In this document: positions 17,882 through 26,770 of the stretch, piece after piece
How the letters are laid out: every line of letters starts with the position of its first letter
Position numbering within the stretch: the first letter of the stretch is position 1
DNA from: Oleisolibacter albus
GTDB lineage: Bacteria > Pseudomonadota > Alphaproteobacteria > Azospirillales > Azospirillaceae
NCBI RefSeq assembly: GCF_003336875.1
Contig: NZ_QGNJ01000007.1
Location: 124,001 to 188,000, forward strand
Reading direction: 5' to 3'
DNA: 64,000 nt
The notes under the pieces: generated by a model
What the model was told of the DNA's origin: nothing
The model's database searches: none
What the model saw: only the letters and a program-made list of their open reading frames with translations
Made by a program: the position numbers and the translations under genes

Positions 17882-20800
17882 TCAGGCCGAAAGGCGTCCT
17901 CTGCGGTGTTCGGCGGCGAAGATGTCGCTCAGGACCTGCAGGCGCGGACTGGTGGCGAAATCCTCCAGCGACAGGGTCAGCTTGCGCCGCCAGTTCGGGA
18001 ACTGGGCGCCGGTGCCCGGCACATTGACCGGGTCCACATCGCCGCTGATATCGTCCAGCTGGGCCAGGGCCAGGGCGGCACGGCCGCGGGCCAGGAAGGC
18101 ATGGGCGGCCACGAACAGGGCATCGTCCCCGATCGCGTCGAGATCGCCCGCGTCGGGCAACAGCCCTTCACCGCGCAGGGCCTGGACCAGACAGGCCCGG
18201 TCGCGGGCGCGGCGCTGCCGCTGGCGCTCCGCCTCCCCCGCCGCCGGAAACAGGCCCAGCCGGTCCTTGAGTCCGATCTCGGCCCCGGCCCACCAGGCCG
18301 GAAGCGTGGGCAGGTCGTGGCTGGCGATGACGGCCAGGGACAGCGGCGGATAGGCGTCCGGCGCCTTGAACGTCCCCTGCTCCATATCCTGTTCGAAATA
18401 GAGCACGCGGTAGGAGAGCACCCGGGCCGCGGCCATGCGCTCACGGAAGCCGGGCGGCACCGTGCCCAGATCCTCCCCCACCACCAGACAGCGGTTGCGC
18501 TGGCTTTCCAGCGCCAGGATGCCCACCATCTCCTCCAGCGGATAGGCGACATAGCCGCCCTGCCGGGGCGAGGCGCCCTTGGGCACCCAGTAGAGATGCT
18601 GCAGGGCCATGGCGTGGTCGATGCGCAGGCCGCCGGCATGGCGCATGTTGGCCCGGAGCAGGTCGATGAAGCTGCGGTAGGCCTCGTCCCGCAGGGCGGC
18701 GGGGTTCCAGGGCGGCAGCCCCCAATCCTGGCCGCCGGGCATGAAGATGTCCGGCGGCGCGCCCACATGGGCATGGGAAACCACGGCCCGGGGGTTGGCC
18801 CAGGTCTCCGCCCCCGCCGCGTCGGCGCCCACGGCCAGATCGCGGTAGAGACCGATCTCCATGCCGGCGTCGCGGGCCTGCGCCGCGGCAACGCCCAGCT
18901 GGCGGTCGGCCTCCCATTGCAGCCAGACCATGAAGTCGATGACGTGCCGGTGGTCCGCGGCGAAGCGGGCCACGTCCGGCGAGTCCGGGCGGCGGAAGAC
19001 CTCCGGCCAGTCATGCCAGTCCGCCCGGCCCTGCTCGGCGAAATGGCGGCGCAGGGCCAGGAACAGGCAGGGACGCTCCAGCCGCTCCCCCTGCTCGCGC
19101 CGGAACGTCTCGAACGCCTGCCAGCGCGGCGCGCCGGCCGCCGCCCGGCAGCTGTTGAACAGCGCCCCCAGCGCCTGCATCTTCAGGTCGGCCACGGCGC
19201 TGTAGTCCACCTGCGCCCCCTGCCGGGCCGCCTCCAGCCGGGCCTGGACGTCCGTTGCGGCCACGAGCGCCTGCACCTCGGCACAGCCGGCGAACTCCGG
19301 CACCGCCGTCACGTCGATGGACAGCACGTTCAGCAGCAGGCGGCTGGCCGGGGAATAGGGGCTGGCATGTTCCGGATCATCGGGGAACAGGGCGTGCAGC
19401 GGATTGAGGCCGATCACACCGGCCCCGCGGTGCGCGGCCAGATCCACCAGCGTGCGCAGGTCACCGAAATCGCCAATGCCCCAGTTGGTGGCGGAGCGCA
19501 CGGTATAGAGCTGGGCCGCCAGCCCCCAGAGGCGGCCGCCCGCCGCCAGCGTCGGCGGCAGCCAGCAGCGGCCGGGGGAGACGATCAGCGCCATGGTCCG
19601 GCCCGCCGCCTCCAGCCGGTGATAGCCGTCGGGCAGGTCGTCCGGCAGGGCCAGGGACAGGCGATGGAAGCCGCGCCCGTCGATCTCCAGCGTGTCGAGG
19701 GGCCGGAGATCGCGGGCGGTCCCCGTGCGTTCACCGCCCTGCTCCAGCAACAGCCGCCAGTCCAGACTGTCACTGCCGGCGGGCAGGACGACCGGCAGGG
19801 TCCAGCGGCCGGCGGCCCGGTCGAGCACGGCCACGGGCGGCAGGATGCGCTCCACCTCCTCCCGGTCCAGGGCGGCGAGGTAGCAGGCCGCCGACTCCTC
19901 GTCCGCCGCATCGCCCCCTATGGCGACGCCCATGGCCGCCAGCAGGCGGCGCTTGGTTCCAGCCGAGGTCCGCACCGGCCGACCGGTGGCGTCGTCATAG
20001 CCGGGTTCGATGCCCAGCCGCCCGGCCAGCCGGTCGAGGGCAGTGGCAGTGGCAGTGGCGGCCTCATCCTCCGCCTGACCGCCGCCGGGTCCGCCATCCG
20101 GCATGCCCGCGGGTTCCAGCGACCAGCGCACGGCCCAGGGGCCGAAGCGGCCATCGTCGCCCACCGCTCCCTCGTGCCAGATCTCACGGCCGGCCGGCGC
20201 GGGGAAACCCTCCACCGGGTCCGGCGAAAGGTTGGCGGCCAGGGTCAGGACCAGACTATCAGCCAGCGGCCAGCGCACCAGCACGCCGGTGGCGCCGATG
20301 CGCCGATAGCGGCCGGAGCGGGCGCCGGCCAGACGCGGCACGATCTCCGCCCGCCGCACGGCCAGCACGCGGACATACCAGTCGAGCCAATCGGCATGGA
20401 CGGGATCGGACAGGGCCTGCCAGTCCAGCGTGGCGGAGCGGAACGTCTCCTCCGCCATGGGATCGGGGATGCGGGCGCGGGCGGCCTCGTCCTGGAATTC
20501 GGGGAAGCGGGCGAACTCCTTGCGCCGTCCCTCACGCACGGCGTCGGCCAGATCGGGGCCGAAATCGCAGAAGAAGGGGAAGGGCCGCGCCGTCGCCCAT
20601 TCCTCCCCCATGAACAGCATGGGGATCTGCGGCCCCAGCAGATAGAGGCAGGCCGCGGCCCGCACGGCCTCCGCCGGTGCGCACTGGGCGATGCGGTCGC
20701 CGAAGGCGCGGTTGCCGACCTGATCGTGATTCTGCAGGAAGGCGACGAAGGCGGTGGGCGGCAGATGCGCGCTGGGCTGGCCCCGCTCCTCCCCGCGATA

Positions 20801-23440
20801 GGGCATCATCTCGCCCTGGAAGGCGAAGCCCTCGGCCAGGGCGCGCCCCAGCTTGTCCACATCGCCGGCATAATCGCCGTAATAGCCGGCGCTCTCTCCG
20901 GTCGCGGCCACATGCAGCACATGGTGCATGTCGTCGTTCCACTGGGCGGTGTAGTGGCGCGGCCGGCCCTGCTCGTCCCGCTCCAGCCGGCTGGCCTGGT
21001 TCTCCTCGTTCTCCAGCAGCAGATGCACCGGGCGGTCACCGGCGACGGCGCGCACGCGCTCGGCCAGCTCGTCCAGCAGATGACGGTCGCCGGAATCGAG
21101 GATGGCATGGACGGCGTCCAGACGCAGGCCGTCGAGATTGAACTCCTCGATCCAGTAGAGGGCGTTGTGGATGACGAAGGCCCGCACCACGGCGCTGCCG
21201 ACATCATCGTAGTTCACGGCGGCGCCCCAGGGGGTGTGGTGCTTCTCGGTGAAGACCTGCGGCGCGTAGAGGGGCAGGTAGTTCCCCTCCGGCCCGAAAT
21301 GATTGTAGACCACATCCAGAAGGACACTCAGGCCCTTGGCATGGGCGGCATCGACCAGGGCCTTGAAGTCCTCCGGACGGCCATAGGCGCTGTCGGGCGC
21401 GTAGGGCAGCACGCCGTCATAGCCCCAGTTGCGCCCGCCGGGGAAATCGGCCACCGGCATGATCTCGATGGCGGTGACGCCGAGCCGCACCAGATGGTCC
21501 AGCCGGCCGATGGCGGCGCAGAAGGTGCCCTCCGGCGTGAAGCTGCCGATATGCAGCTCGTAGAGCACCGTCTCCTCCCAGGGCCGGCCCTGCCAGTCCA
21601 GGCAACGCCAGCGGAAGGCCATGGGATCGACGACCTGGCTGGGGCCGTGCACATCCTCGGGCTGGTGGCGGGAGGCGGGGTCGGGCACGGCCATGCCGTC
21701 GGCCAGCAGGAACCGGTAGCGGCTGCCCGGTCCGGCGCGGTCGGTCACCAGACCGTGCCAGCCATCCTCCCCACGCTCCAGCGGCAGCGGCTCGTCCTGG
21801 CCGTCCAGCGACAGGCGGATGCTGTCCTGGGCCGGCGCCCACAGGCGGAAACGCACCTGACCATCGGGTTGCAGCTCGGCCCCGAACGGCATGCGGTGGG
21901 CACGGTGCGCCGGCGCCGCGGCGGGGATCGAGCCAGGGGCAGAGGAAGCGGCGGAGACGGGAACGGACACGGGGGCCGGCTGCGCCGCCACAGGCTCCTC
22001 CAGGATGGCCAGAACCCCGGCCAGAGGGATATCCACCCAGTCCGGCCGGTTGGCGACCTCATACGCCACCTCGTACAGCGCCTTTTCCAGCATGAAGAAG
22101 CGGATCAGCCGCACCGTGTCCACCGGATCGGCGGCACAGCCGGGGCACCCTTCGGACGCGGCGAGATAGGCGGTCAGGAAGCCACGGCTGGCGTCGCGGG
22201 CCCAGGCGGCGAGACGGCCCTGCAGGGCGGCACCGCCGGGACCACGGGCCACCGCGGCGGCGGCGTAGGAGAAGGAGCGCAACATGCCGGCCACGTCACG
22301 CAGCGGGCTGTGCTTGGCCCGGCGTTCGGCCAGGGGACGCAGCGGCTCGCCTTCGAAGTCGATGAGGACGGCATCGCCGCCATCGGCCGTCACCAGCACC
22401 TGTCCCAGATGGTAGTCGCCGTGGTGGCGGGTCTTGGCCACGGCCAGATCCCGCGGCAGCAGGGCGGCGAGATGGTCCGGCAGATTGTCACGCCGGGCCA
22501 GCAGCCGCTCCGCCAGGGAGCGGGCCGGCGGCGTCAACCCGTCCAGGGAGGCGGCCAGCCCGTCCAGCGCCCGCCGCCCCATGGCAAGAGCACCCGCCCG
22601 CCAGCCGTCCAGATCGGTGTTGTCCACCGCCTCCGGCCAGATGTCCGGCCCCCAGCTCTGCGAGGCGCTGCCGTCGGCCGCCAGGGCCCGGTGCAGCTCC
22701 GCCGTGCGGCGGCCCAGCTGGTGGACCCAGGCCAGCGTGTCCTCGTCGCGGCGCAGCCGCTCCAGCATCCAGGACCAGCCGTCGCCCCGGTTGGCGACGA
22801 AGCCCTGAAGCACGGCCAGGGTGGTCGGCTCCTCCCCCGCACCGCCCGGCAGGTCGAAAGCGCCCAGCAGCGGCGGTGTCGCGGTGAACCCGCGCTGTTG
22901 CAGCAGCGCCCCCATCTCCCGCTCGGGATGGATGCCGGGTTCCAGCTTGCGGAAGACCTTGAGGATGGCATCCTCGCCGATGCGCAGCGAGGTGTTGGAC
23001 TGCTCCGCCGTCCCGCGGCGGATCGGGAGCTCAGCCGCGGGTTCCCCGCCGCGCATGGCGGCGGTGAAGGCGCGCACGAAAGCGTCGGAGGCGAAGGCAT
23101 CGGCCAGCACCGCCTGCTCCGCCGGATGCGCCTCGGCCAGGATGGCGGCATCCCGCCCGGCCAGATCAGCGCGCGGCAGCAGGGCCAGGGGCACGAACAG
23201 ACGGAACGGGCTGCCGCCGGGCGGCTGCACCCGCCATACCGCCAGGGCGGCCGGATGCTGCGGCAGGGCGAACGGCTCCAGCCGGTCGAGGCCGACCTGG
23301 GGCGGGCCGGCATCCTTGGCCGGATACCAGCGCTGCCGCATCAGGAAGGCCGGCAGATGCATATCCGCCAGGGCTTCGAGGCCGGGCGGCCAGGACGAGG
23401 CGTCAGGCGAGGGGGCGGCAGTCCACGGGGAAGCGTTCAT
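17882..23440 (-). CDS. Trifunctional fusion: maltokinase, trehalohydrolase (TreZ), 4-alpha-glucanotransferase (MalQ)
   Basis: One uninterrupted frame of about 1852 residues. Residues 1-490 match maltokinase/Pep2 (LPAFLMRQRWYPAKD cap, KTRHHGDYHLGQVL catalytic loop, VLIDFEGEP). Residues 517-1110 are a GH13 malto-oligosyltrehalose trehalohydrolase (WGYDGVLPYAPDSAYG; nucleophile Asp in LRLDAVHAI near 774; Glu in LLLENEEN near 810). Residues 1135-1852 are a GH77 MalQ (AGRLGIEPGYDD N-domain, NWGIGDFGDL, Asp in LRIDHAMAL near 1608, Glu in VVGEDLG near 1655, Asp in SHDLPTLP near 1707). All expected catalytic residues appear present. It links maltose phosphorylation, release of trehalose from maltooligosyltrehalose, and glucan disproportionation. 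TreY, the partner of TreZ, is not in the window. ATG 23440 was chosen; a TTG five codons upstream is also possible. Confidence 0.9.
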   Translation of the reverse strand: MNASPWTAAPSPDASSWPPGLEALADMHLPAFLMRQRWYPAKDAGPPQVGLDRLEPFALPQHPAALAVWRVQPPGGSPFRLFVPLALLPRADLAGRDAAILAEAHPAEQAVLADAFASDAFVRAFTAAMRGGEPAAELPIRRGTAEQSNTSLRIGEDAILKVFRKLEPGIHPEREMGALLQQRGFTATPPLLGAFDLPGGAGEEPTTLAVLQGFVANRGDGWSWMLERLRRDEDTLAWVHQLGRRTAELHRALAADGSASQSWGPDIWPEAVDNTDLDGWRAGALAMGRRALDGLAASLDGLTPPARSLAERLLARRDNLPDHLAALLPRDLAVAKTRHHGDYHLGQVLVTADGGDAVLIDFEGEPLRPLAERRAKHSPLRDVAGMLRSFSYAAAAVARGPGGAALQGRLAAWARDASRGFLTAYLAASEGCPGCAADPVDTVRLIRFFMLEKALYEVAYEVANRPDWVDIPLAGVLAILEEPVAAQPAPVSVPVSAASSAPGSIPAAAPAHRAHRMPFGAELQPDGQVRFRLWAPAQDSIRLSLDGQDEPLPLERGEDGWHGLVTDRAGPGSRYRFLLADGMAVPDPASRHQPEDVHGPSQVVDPMAFRWRCLDWQGRPWEETVLYELHIGSFTPEGTFCAAIGRLDHLVRLGVTAIEIMPVADFPGGRNWGYDGVLPYAPDSAYGRPEDFKALVDAAHAKGLSVLLDVVYNHFGPEGNYLPLYAPQVFTEKHHTPWGAAVNYDDVGSAVVRAFVIHNALYWIEEFNLDGLRLDAVHAILDSGDRHLLDELAERVRAVAGDRPVHLLLENEENQASRLERDEQGRPRHYTAQWNDDMHHVLHVAATGESAGYYGDYAGDVDKLGRALAEGFAFQGEMMPYRGEERGQPSAHLPPTAFVAFLQNHDQVGNRAFGDRIAQCAPAEAVRAAACLYLLGPQIPMLFMGEEWATARPFPFFCDFGPDLADAVREGRRKEFARFPEFQDEAARARIPDPMAEETFRSATLDWQALSDPVHADWLDWYVRVLAVRRAEIVPRLAGARSGRYRRIGATGVLVRWPLADSLVLTLAANLSPDPVEGFPAPAGREIWHEGAVGDDGRFGPWAVRWSLEPAGMPDGGPGGGQAEDEAATATATALDRLAGRLGIEPGYDDATGRPVRTSAGTKRRLLAAMGVAIGGDAADEESAACYLAALDREEVERILPPVAVLDRAAGRWTLPVVLPAGSDSLDWRLLLEQGGERTGTARDLRPLDTLEIDGRGFHRLSLALPDDLPDGYHRLEAAGRTMALIVSPGRCWLPPTLAAGGRLWGLAAQLYTVRSATNWGIGDFGDLRTLVDLAAHRGAGVIGLNPLHALFPDDPEHASPYSPASRLLLNVLSIDVTAVPEFAGCAEVQALVAATDVQARLEAARQGAQVDYSAVADLKMQALGALFNSCRAAAGAPRWQAFETFRREQGERLERPCLFLALRRHFAEQGRADWHDWPEVFRRPDSPDVARFAADHRHVIDFMVWLQWEADRQLGVAAAQARDAGMEIGLYRDLAVGADAAGAETWANPRAVVSHAHVGAPPDIFMPGGQDWGLPPWNPAALRDEAYRSFIDLLRANMRHAGGLRIDHAMALQHLYWVPKGASPRQGGYVAYPLEEMVGILALESQRNRCLVVGEDLGTVPPGFRERMAAARVLSYRVLYFEQDMEQGTFKAPDAYPPLSLAVIASHDLPTLPAWWAGAEIGLKDRLGLFPAAGEAERQRQRRARDRACLVQALRGEGLLPDAGDLDAIGDDALFVAAHAFLARGRAALALAQLDDISGDVDPVNVPGTGAQFPNWRRKLTLSLEDFATSPRLQVLSDIFAAEHRRGRLSA

Positions 23441-23567
23441 GGCGGTGTCCGGCAACGGAAAACAGCACCATGAAACAGCAGAGCCGGTTCAGCGTTCCTC
23501 CCGCCGGCCAGCCCCGATCAAGCCCCGATATGGCAAAGGGGGCTGAAGACGCCCACCGGGAGCAGGA

Positions 23568-23732
23568 TCAGGCGGCCCGGCGCGGCGCGGTACGGGCCTT
23601 GACCGGCACGGGCACGGGCGTCGGCGCGAACAGGTCACGCACCCCCATACCGATGGCCAGGGCCAGAAGCAGCTGCACCAGCGCGAAAACCCCGACGCAG
23701 GCCGCCAGAAGGCTGAAAAGAACCGTGTCCAT
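23568..23732 (-). CDS. Small single-pass membrane protein (54 aa)
   Basis: MDTVLFSLLAACVGVFALVQ followed by LLLALAIGMGVRDLF forms one hydrophobic helix (about residues 4-32), then a Pro/Val-rich, basic cytoplasmic-type tail. A GGGAG site precedes ATG 23732. A perfectly symmetric FNR-type box lies 62 bases upstream, so it is probably induced under low oxygen or nitrogen oxides. Family unknown. Such small proteins often tune respiratory complexes, but that is speculation here. Confidence 0.65.
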   Translation of the reverse strand: MDTVLFSLLAACVGVFALVQLLLALAIGMGVRDLFAPTPVPVPVKARTAPRRAA

Positions 23733-23787
23733 GGCCACACTCCCGTTGCTGACGGGACCAGCCTGGACCAGGGCGGGCCTGCCGCCC

Positions 23788-23801
23788 TTGACCTGGGTCA
23801 A
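23788..23801. promoter_or_regulatory. FNR/NNR/DNR-type box upstream of the small membrane protein
   Basis: TTGACCTGGGTCAA is a perfect inverted repeat of TTGAC with a 4-base spacer, the shape recognised by CRP/FNR-family regulators of anaerobic and denitrification genes. Its centre lies about 62 bases upstream of the start at 23732. Confidence 0.6.
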
Positions 23802-23835
23802 GACACCACGAAGGTCACAACAATTTTCAAACGAA

Positions 23836-24318
23836 TCATTTGACCCGGCGAACCTTGATGATGAGCCCCGACCCGCCGCCGATGAGATTGTAGGTGCCGA
23901 GGGCACCGGGCTTCACCGTGACCACATCACCGGCCTTCAGACGGACGCTGGCGCTGTCGCGCTGCAGCCAGACCTGCCCGTTATCCAGGGTGAACACCAT
24001 CCGGCCTTCCGCATTCTGGCGCAGGGCCGCGATGGTGGCCTTTACCTCCTGCTCGGGCGCCGCCTCGGCGCGGGGCCTGGCCAGCTGTTCCGCCCCCAGG
24101 CCCTGGACCGCCGGTGCGGCCGTCGCAGCGGGTGCGGCCGGCCCCGGTCCGCGCAGGGCGGGCACGCGGCTGTTGAAACAGGCCAGCCGGTCCGGACCGT
24201 CGGGGACGCTCAGACAGTTCAGGACGGCATCCAGCGCCGACGTCTGCGCCCGCGCCGCGACCGGCAGGGAGAGGGAGGACAGCAGGGCCAGGGCCAGAAC
24301 CGGGGAAGCAGCGCGCAT
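23836..24318 (-). CDS. Secreted protein with CLSVPDGPDRLACF motif
   Basis: 160 residues from ATG 24318. It has a clear signal peptide (VLALALLSSLSLPVAARAQ). The mature part begins with a two-Cys motif NCLSVPDGPDRLACF, related in shape to the Cys pairs seen in several small periplasmic proteins. An Ala/Pro linker follows (about 50-85), then a C-terminal beta-rich domain (MVFTLDNGQVWLQRDSAS, GDVVTVKPGALGTYNLIGG) ending with Lys/Arg. The C-terminal part resembles small SH3-like or OB-like domains. I do not recognise a named family. It is transcribed alone. Confidence 0.75.
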   Translation of the reverse strand: MRAASPVLALALLSSLSLPVAARAQTSALDAVLNCLSVPDGPDRLACFNSRVPALRGPGPAAPAATAAPAVQGLGAEQLARPRAEAAPEQEVKATIAALRQNAEGRMVFTLDNGQVWLQRDSASVRLKAGDVVTVKPGALGTYNLIGGGSGLIIKVRRVK

Positions 24319-24430
24319 GTGACCGCCTTCAAAAAAGCAACCGGAGCGCGCGCAGGCAGCGCCGCGCGGCAGCGGACGATAGCAGCCCCGGCGCGGCGGC
24401 GACAAGCCGCCGTGCGGCCCCGTCCGGCGG

Positions 24431-25612
24431 TCAGCCCAACGGCACCCAGACGGAGCCGCGGGCCGCGGAGTCCAGGCAGGCGCTGACGAAGGCGAGGCCG
24501 CGCACGCCCGCCGCGACGTCGGGCAGCGGGCAGTCCGGGTCCATGGCCGAGGCGGGCGGGGCCGCTTCCCCCGCCCCTGCACCCTCCTGGTGCGCCAGCA
24601 GCAGGTCGGCGGCGTCACGGTAGAGGTTGGCGAAGGCTTCCAGGTAGCCCTCGGGATGGGCGGCGGGCACGCGGCTGGAGGCCGCGGCCACCGGCCAGGA
24701 CCCGGCCCCGTTGCGCCGCAGCAGCTGGCGCGGCTGGCCCAGCGGGGTGAACCACAGCTCCTCCGGCCGTTCCTGCCACCATTCCAGCCCGCCCTGCGTG
24801 CCATAGACGCGCAGCGACAGGTTGTTGCCGTTGCCGGTGGCCACCTGGCTGGCCCAGAGCCCGCCCTTGGCCCCGGAGGCGTAGCGCAGCAGGATGCCGG
24901 CATCATCATCCACCCGGCGGCCCGGCACGAAGGCGGTGAGGTCGGCCAGCAGATGCACCGGCTCCTCCCCCGTGACAAAGGCGGCCAGATTGTAGGCATG
25001 GGTGCCCACATCGCCGATGGCACCGCCCAACCCGGCCTTGGCCGGGTCGGTGCGCCAGACCGCGCCCTCCGCCCCCGTCGCCTCCACCGGCTCGGCCAGC
25101 CAGTCCTGGGCATATTCCACCTGGACCCGCCGCAACGTGCCGATCCGGCCCGCCGCCACCATGGCGCGGGCCTGCCGCACCATGGGATAGCCGGTATAGG
25201 TGTGGGTCAGCACGAAGCGCCTGCCCGTCGCGGCCACCAGCGCCGCCAGAGTCTGGGCATCCTCCAGCGTCGTGGTCATCGGCTTTTCGCAGATGACATG
25301 GAAGCCGGCCTCCAGCGCGGCCTTGGCCACGGGGAAATGCAGGAAATTCGGGGTGACGATGACGACGGCATCGATGGGGTCCGGCCGCGCCGCCTCGGCC
25401 GCCAGCATGTCCTGGTAGCCGCCATAGGCCCGGTCGGGGGCGATGCCGATGGACCGGGCGAAGTCGCGGCCCCGGTCCGGGTCGGCGTCGAAGGCGCCCG
25501 CCACCAGCGTGAAGCGGTCGTCCATGCGGGCGGCGATGCGGTGGACGGCCCCGATGAAGGCCTTGTGCCCGCCACCGACCATGCCGAGGCGGATGCGTCG
25601 CGTGCTGGTCAT
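24431..25612 (-). CDS. Gfo/Idh/MocA-family oxidoreductase
   Basis: 393 residues from ATG 25612 (GGAGC upstream). The Rossmann motif is RLGMVGGGHKAFIGAVHR, and the family signature is CEKPMTTTLEDAQTL with the conserved Lys. DVGTHAYNL supplies the typical catalytic His region. Members oxidise or reduce sugars and inositols with NAD(P). It follows the isomerase gene by 22 bases and is the last gene of the ABC sugar operon, so it probably acts on the imported sugar or inositol. Confidence 0.92.
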   Translation of the reverse strand: MTSTRRIRLGMVGGGHKAFIGAVHRIAARMDDRFTLVAGAFDADPDRGRDFARSIGIAPDRAYGGYQDMLAAEAARPDPIDAVVIVTPNFLHFPVAKAALEAGFHVICEKPMTTTLEDAQTLAALVAATGRRFVLTHTYTGYPMVRQARAMVAAGRIGTLRRVQVEYAQDWLAEPVEATGAEGAVWRTDPAKAGLGGAIGDVGTHAYNLAAFVTGEEPVHLLADLTAFVPGRRVDDDAGILLRYASGAKGGLWASQVATGNGNNLSLRVYGTQGGLEWWQERPEELWFTPLGQPRQLLRRNGAGSWPVAAASSRVPAAHPEGYLEAFANLYRDAADLLLAHQEGAGAGEAAPPASAMDPDCPLPDVAAGVRGLAFVSACLDSAARGSVWVPLG

Positions 25613-25634
25613 GCTCCGGCTCTCCCCTGTCCGA

Positions 25635-26687
25635 TCAGCCGATGCCGAGAAGGCGGCGGTTGGCGGCGGCATCGGCGCCGCTGCTGGCGAAATCATCGAA
25701 GGCGTGTCCGGTGACACGGATGATGTGGTCGCGGATGAAGGCGGCCCCTTCGCGCGCCCCATCCTCGGGATGCTTCAGCGCGCATTCCCATTCCAGCACG
25801 GCCCAGCCGGCGAAATCATACTGGGCCATCTTGGAGAAGACGGCCTTGAAGTCGATGGCGCCGTCGCCCAGCGACCGGAAGCGGCCCGGCCGGTCGACCC
25901 AGGACTGGTAGCCGCCATAGACGCCGGAGCGGCCGCTGGGCCGCAGTTCGGCGTCCTTCACATGGAAGGCGCGGATGCGCGGGTGGTAGATGTCGAGGAA
26001 GGCCAGATAATCCAGCGCCTGCAGCACGAAATGCGAGGGGTCGTAGAGGATAGCGGCACGCGGGTGGCCGTCCACCGCCGCCAGGAACCGCTCGAAGGTC
26101 ACGCCGTCATGCAGGTCCTCGCCGGGATGCAGCTCGAAGGCCAGATCCACCCCGGCCTCGTCGAAGGCATCGAGGATGGGGCGCCAGCGGCGCGCCAGTT
26201 CGGCGAACGCCTCCTCCACCAGCCCGGCCGGACGCTGCGGCCAGGGATAGACATAGGGCCAGGCCAGGGCGCCGGAGAAGCTGACATGGGTGGCGAGACC
26301 GAGATTGCGCGAGGCGGCGGCGGCAAGGCGCATCTGCCGCACCGCCCAGTCGGTGCGCGCCGCCGGACGGCCGCGCACGGCCTCCGGAGCGAAGCCGTCG
26401 AACAGGGCATCATAGGCCGGATGCACCGCCACCAGCTGGCCCTGGAGATGGGTCGACAGCTCGGTGATCTCCACCCCCGCCTCGCCCAGGCGGCCGCGCA
26501 GCTCGTCGCAGTACGCCTTGGACGTGGCCGCCCGCTCCAGATCGAACAGCCCCGCCGTGGTCGGCAGCTGCAGCCCGACATAGCCCAGATCGGCCGCCCA
26601 GCGCGCCAGATTGTCCAGCGTGTCGAAGGGCGGCTGTGCGCCGACGAATTGCGCCAGGAAAATCCCGGGTCCACGCAGTGTCTTCAT
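25635..26687 (-). CDS. Sugar phosphate isomerase/epimerase-like TIM barrel
   Basis: 350 residues of xylose-isomerase-like TIM-barrel type. Metal-binding segments are visible: VDLAFELHPGED, AILYDPSHFVLQ, RAFHVKDAEL and AVLEWECALKHPED. Family members include inosose isomerases/dehydratases and sugar epimerases. It sits between the LacI gene and the Gfo/Idh/MocA gene, a pairing common in inositol and keto-sugar catabolism. The ribosome-binding site lies in the last unit of a tandem repeat. Confidence 0.9.
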   Translation of the reverse strand: MKTLRGPGIFLAQFVGAQPPFDTLDNLARWAADLGYVGLQLPTTAGLFDLERAATSKAYCDELRGRLGEAGVEITELSTHLQGQLVAVHPAYDALFDGFAPEAVRGRPAARTDWAVRQMRLAAAASRNLGLATHVSFSGALAWPYVYPWPQRPAGLVEEAFAELARRWRPILDAFDEAGVDLAFELHPGEDLHDGVTFERFLAAVDGHPRAAILYDPSHFVLQALDYLAFLDIYHPRIRAFHVKDAELRPSGRSGVYGGYQSWVDRPGRFRSLGDGAIDFKAVFSKMAQYDFAGWAVLEWECALKHPEDGAREGAAFIRDHIIRVTGHAFDDFASSGADAAANRRLLGIG

Positions 26688-26698
26688 GGTGTCTCTCT

Positions 26699-26740
26699 CC
26701 TACGCAATCGGGCCTACGCAATCGGGCCTACGCAATCAGG
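26699..26740. repeat. Three tandem 14-bp units before the isomerase gene
   Basis: Plus-strand unit CCTACGCAATCGGG occurs at 26699-26712 and 26713-26726, with a one-base variant (CCTACGCAATCAGG) at 26727-26740. On the minus strand each unit ends GTAGG, and the unit nearest the gene contributes the AGGAGAG ribosome-binding region of the start at 26687. The CAATCGG part also resembles the LacI-type operator halves at 32456 and 32519. Confidence 0.8.
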
Positions 26741-26770
26741 CGGGACGGGCTGTCGATCAGTGGTCGGCAG

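Noticed and set aside
17906-23473. 1855-codon open frame antisense to the maltokinase-TreZ-MalQ fusion
   Set aside because: It mirrors the real gene almost exactly, is composed of Gly/Gln/Arg/His-rich sequence and matches no family; the minus-strand frame has clear enzymatic motifs.
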